This document shows, piece after piece, positions 63,427 to 64,000 of a stretch of 64,000 nucleotides of DNA; within the stretch, counting starts at the first letter, position 1; each line of letters opens with the position of its first letter. The stretch is from assembly GCF_026625825.1 (NCBI RefSeq), contig NZ_CP113065.1, positions 3,525,501-3,589,500 on the forward strand, in the 5' to 3' direction. The notes under the pieces were generated by a model. The model searched no databases and had not been told where the DNA came from. It saw only the letters and a list, made by a program, of their open reading frames with translations. A program made the translations under genes and the position numbers. The stretch comes from Pseudoxanthomonas sp. SL93 (GTDB lineage Bacteria; Pseudomonadota; Gammaproteobacteria; Xanthomonadales; Xanthomonadaceae).

Positions 63427-64000
63427 GCACGCCTGCCTACCCGATCCCACGCGCGGAAGCGCCGCTGGTGGTGTTCGACTTCGACCACACGCTGTACGAC
63501 GGCGATTCCGGCGGCCACCTGGTCAAATGGCTGATCAAGCGCAACCCGCTGCGCATGCTGGTGGCGCTGGCCGCGACGGTGGTGCTGGGGCCGATGGTGG
63601 CCTTTCTGCCCACGCGGCGCCGCGGCATCTCCGGCTACATCTGGATCGGCACGTTCGGCCTGCATGGCAGAAGGAGTTTCGATGCGCTGATCGACCAGTA
63701 CGTGGCCACGCATCGCGAGGAAGTGCAGGGACGCCTGCTGCCGCAGGCGCTGGACGTCTTCCGCGACCACCGGGCCACCGGTGACCGGGTGGTCGTGGCT
63801 ACCGGTGCACCGCCGGAACTGGCGCGCGCGATCCTGAGCTTCGTGGCGCACGAGGACGTGCCGGTGATCGGCACCGCCGTGGGCCCGCGCCTGGGCGCCG
63901 TGGTCGCCACGCGTCACTGCCACAGTGAAGAGAAGATGCGCATGCTGCGCGAACGCGGTTACGGTGATATCGCGGTGGCGTACTCGGACAGCAGTGCCGA
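63423..64000 (+). CDS. HAD-IB-family hydrolase (SerB/PgpB-like), 5' part
   Basis: Partial; runs off the right edge after about 192 residues. Motif I is [16 protein letters not shown] (Asp19 nucleophile and Asp21), motif II Thr is in VATGAPPEL, and the chain ends in YSDSSA, the start of motif IV (Ser-Asp). Between them is a cap region with one hydrophobic stretch ([18 protein letters not shown]). HAD-IB members include phosphoserine phosphatases and phosphatidylglycerophosphatase C; which is not decided. Starts inside the trpC stop (ATGA). Confidence 0.85.
   Translation, partial: MSTPAYPIPRAEAPLVVFDFDHTLYDGDSGGHLVKWLIKRNPLRMLVALAATVVLGPMVAFLPTRRRGISGYIWIGTFGLHGRRSFDALIDQYVATHREEVQGRLLPQALDVFRDHRATGDRVVVATGAPPELARAILSFVAHEDVPVIGTAVGPRLGAVVATRHCHSEEKMRMLRERGYGDIAVAYSDSSA

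Overview
The window is 64 kb of GC-rich chromosome with dense, mostly short-gapped genes, ATGA/TGATG stop-start overlaps and GTG/TTG starts. Gene content (kdpFABC behind a TorF-type porin, phoPQ, tryptophan 2,3-dioxygenase, hppD/hmgA, an entericidin pair, trp genes spread over several small insertions, ExeM/NucH nuclease, BLUF protein) and the REP-like palindromes beginning GTGGGAGCGAC point to a gammaproteobacterium of the Xanthomonadaceae/Lysobacteraceae (Pseudoxanthomonas, Stenotrophomonas, Luteimonas or Lysobacter type). That placement is inferred from gene style only. No prophage, insertion sequence, CRISPR array or rRNA operon was seen; there is one tRNA (Thr, TGT).

Layout. 1-332: end of a PfkB sugar kinase (KdgK-like). 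449-10051: potassium homeostasis, with a TorF-like porin running into kdpF-A-B-C, then a 1-kb repeat-filled spacer, then kdpD-kdpE. 10102-17987: dusA, a CtlX-like arginine deiminase-family protein, a secreted PepSY-like protein followed by phoP-phoQ, mtfA, a small exported protein, and a DAK2-DegV fusion. 18018-21201: plsY-birA-coaX, a frameshifted SPOR-domain gene and tRNA-Thr. 21285-24202: arginase, two entericidin-like lipoproteins, CsbD, a lipoprotein. 24400-30190: trpS, small membrane protein, MBL-fold hydrolase, M28 peptidase, BLUF photoreceptor, two duplicated VOC proteins.

30284-34144 (minus): a four-gene, fully overlapping 2-oxoacid (probably branched-chain) dehydrogenase operon, E1alpha-E1beta-SH3-like protein-E2. 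34434-37676: large secreted nuclease. 37897-44008: amino-acid breakdown, with tryptophan dioxygenase, POT peptide transporter, a MarR regulator divergent from hppD, then a DUF559 endonuclease-like gene framed by inverted repeats, then hmgA. 44025-46367: hypotheticals and a Ca/Na antiporter. 46478-52343: complete mrp (mnh) antiporter operon with fused A-B. 52345-57664: epimerase-like protein, Mpo1-like membrane protein, SMR efflux protein, purC, J-domain protein, rpe, lipid kinase. 57883-64000: trpE, a beta-eliminating lyase, trpG, trpD, an ABM-domain protein, trpC and the start of a HAD phosphatase.

The most interesting structure is the 445-bp unit between hppD and hmgA: a DUF559 (PD-(D/E)XK-like) gene whose last codons lie inside one of two near-perfect inverted repeats, each itself a palindrome. 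A second inverted pair of the same design, without a gene, lies in the kdpC-kdpD gap, next to a 21-bp-phased minisatellite. The DAK2-DegV fusion just upstream of plsY suggests acyl-phosphate made and used side by side.
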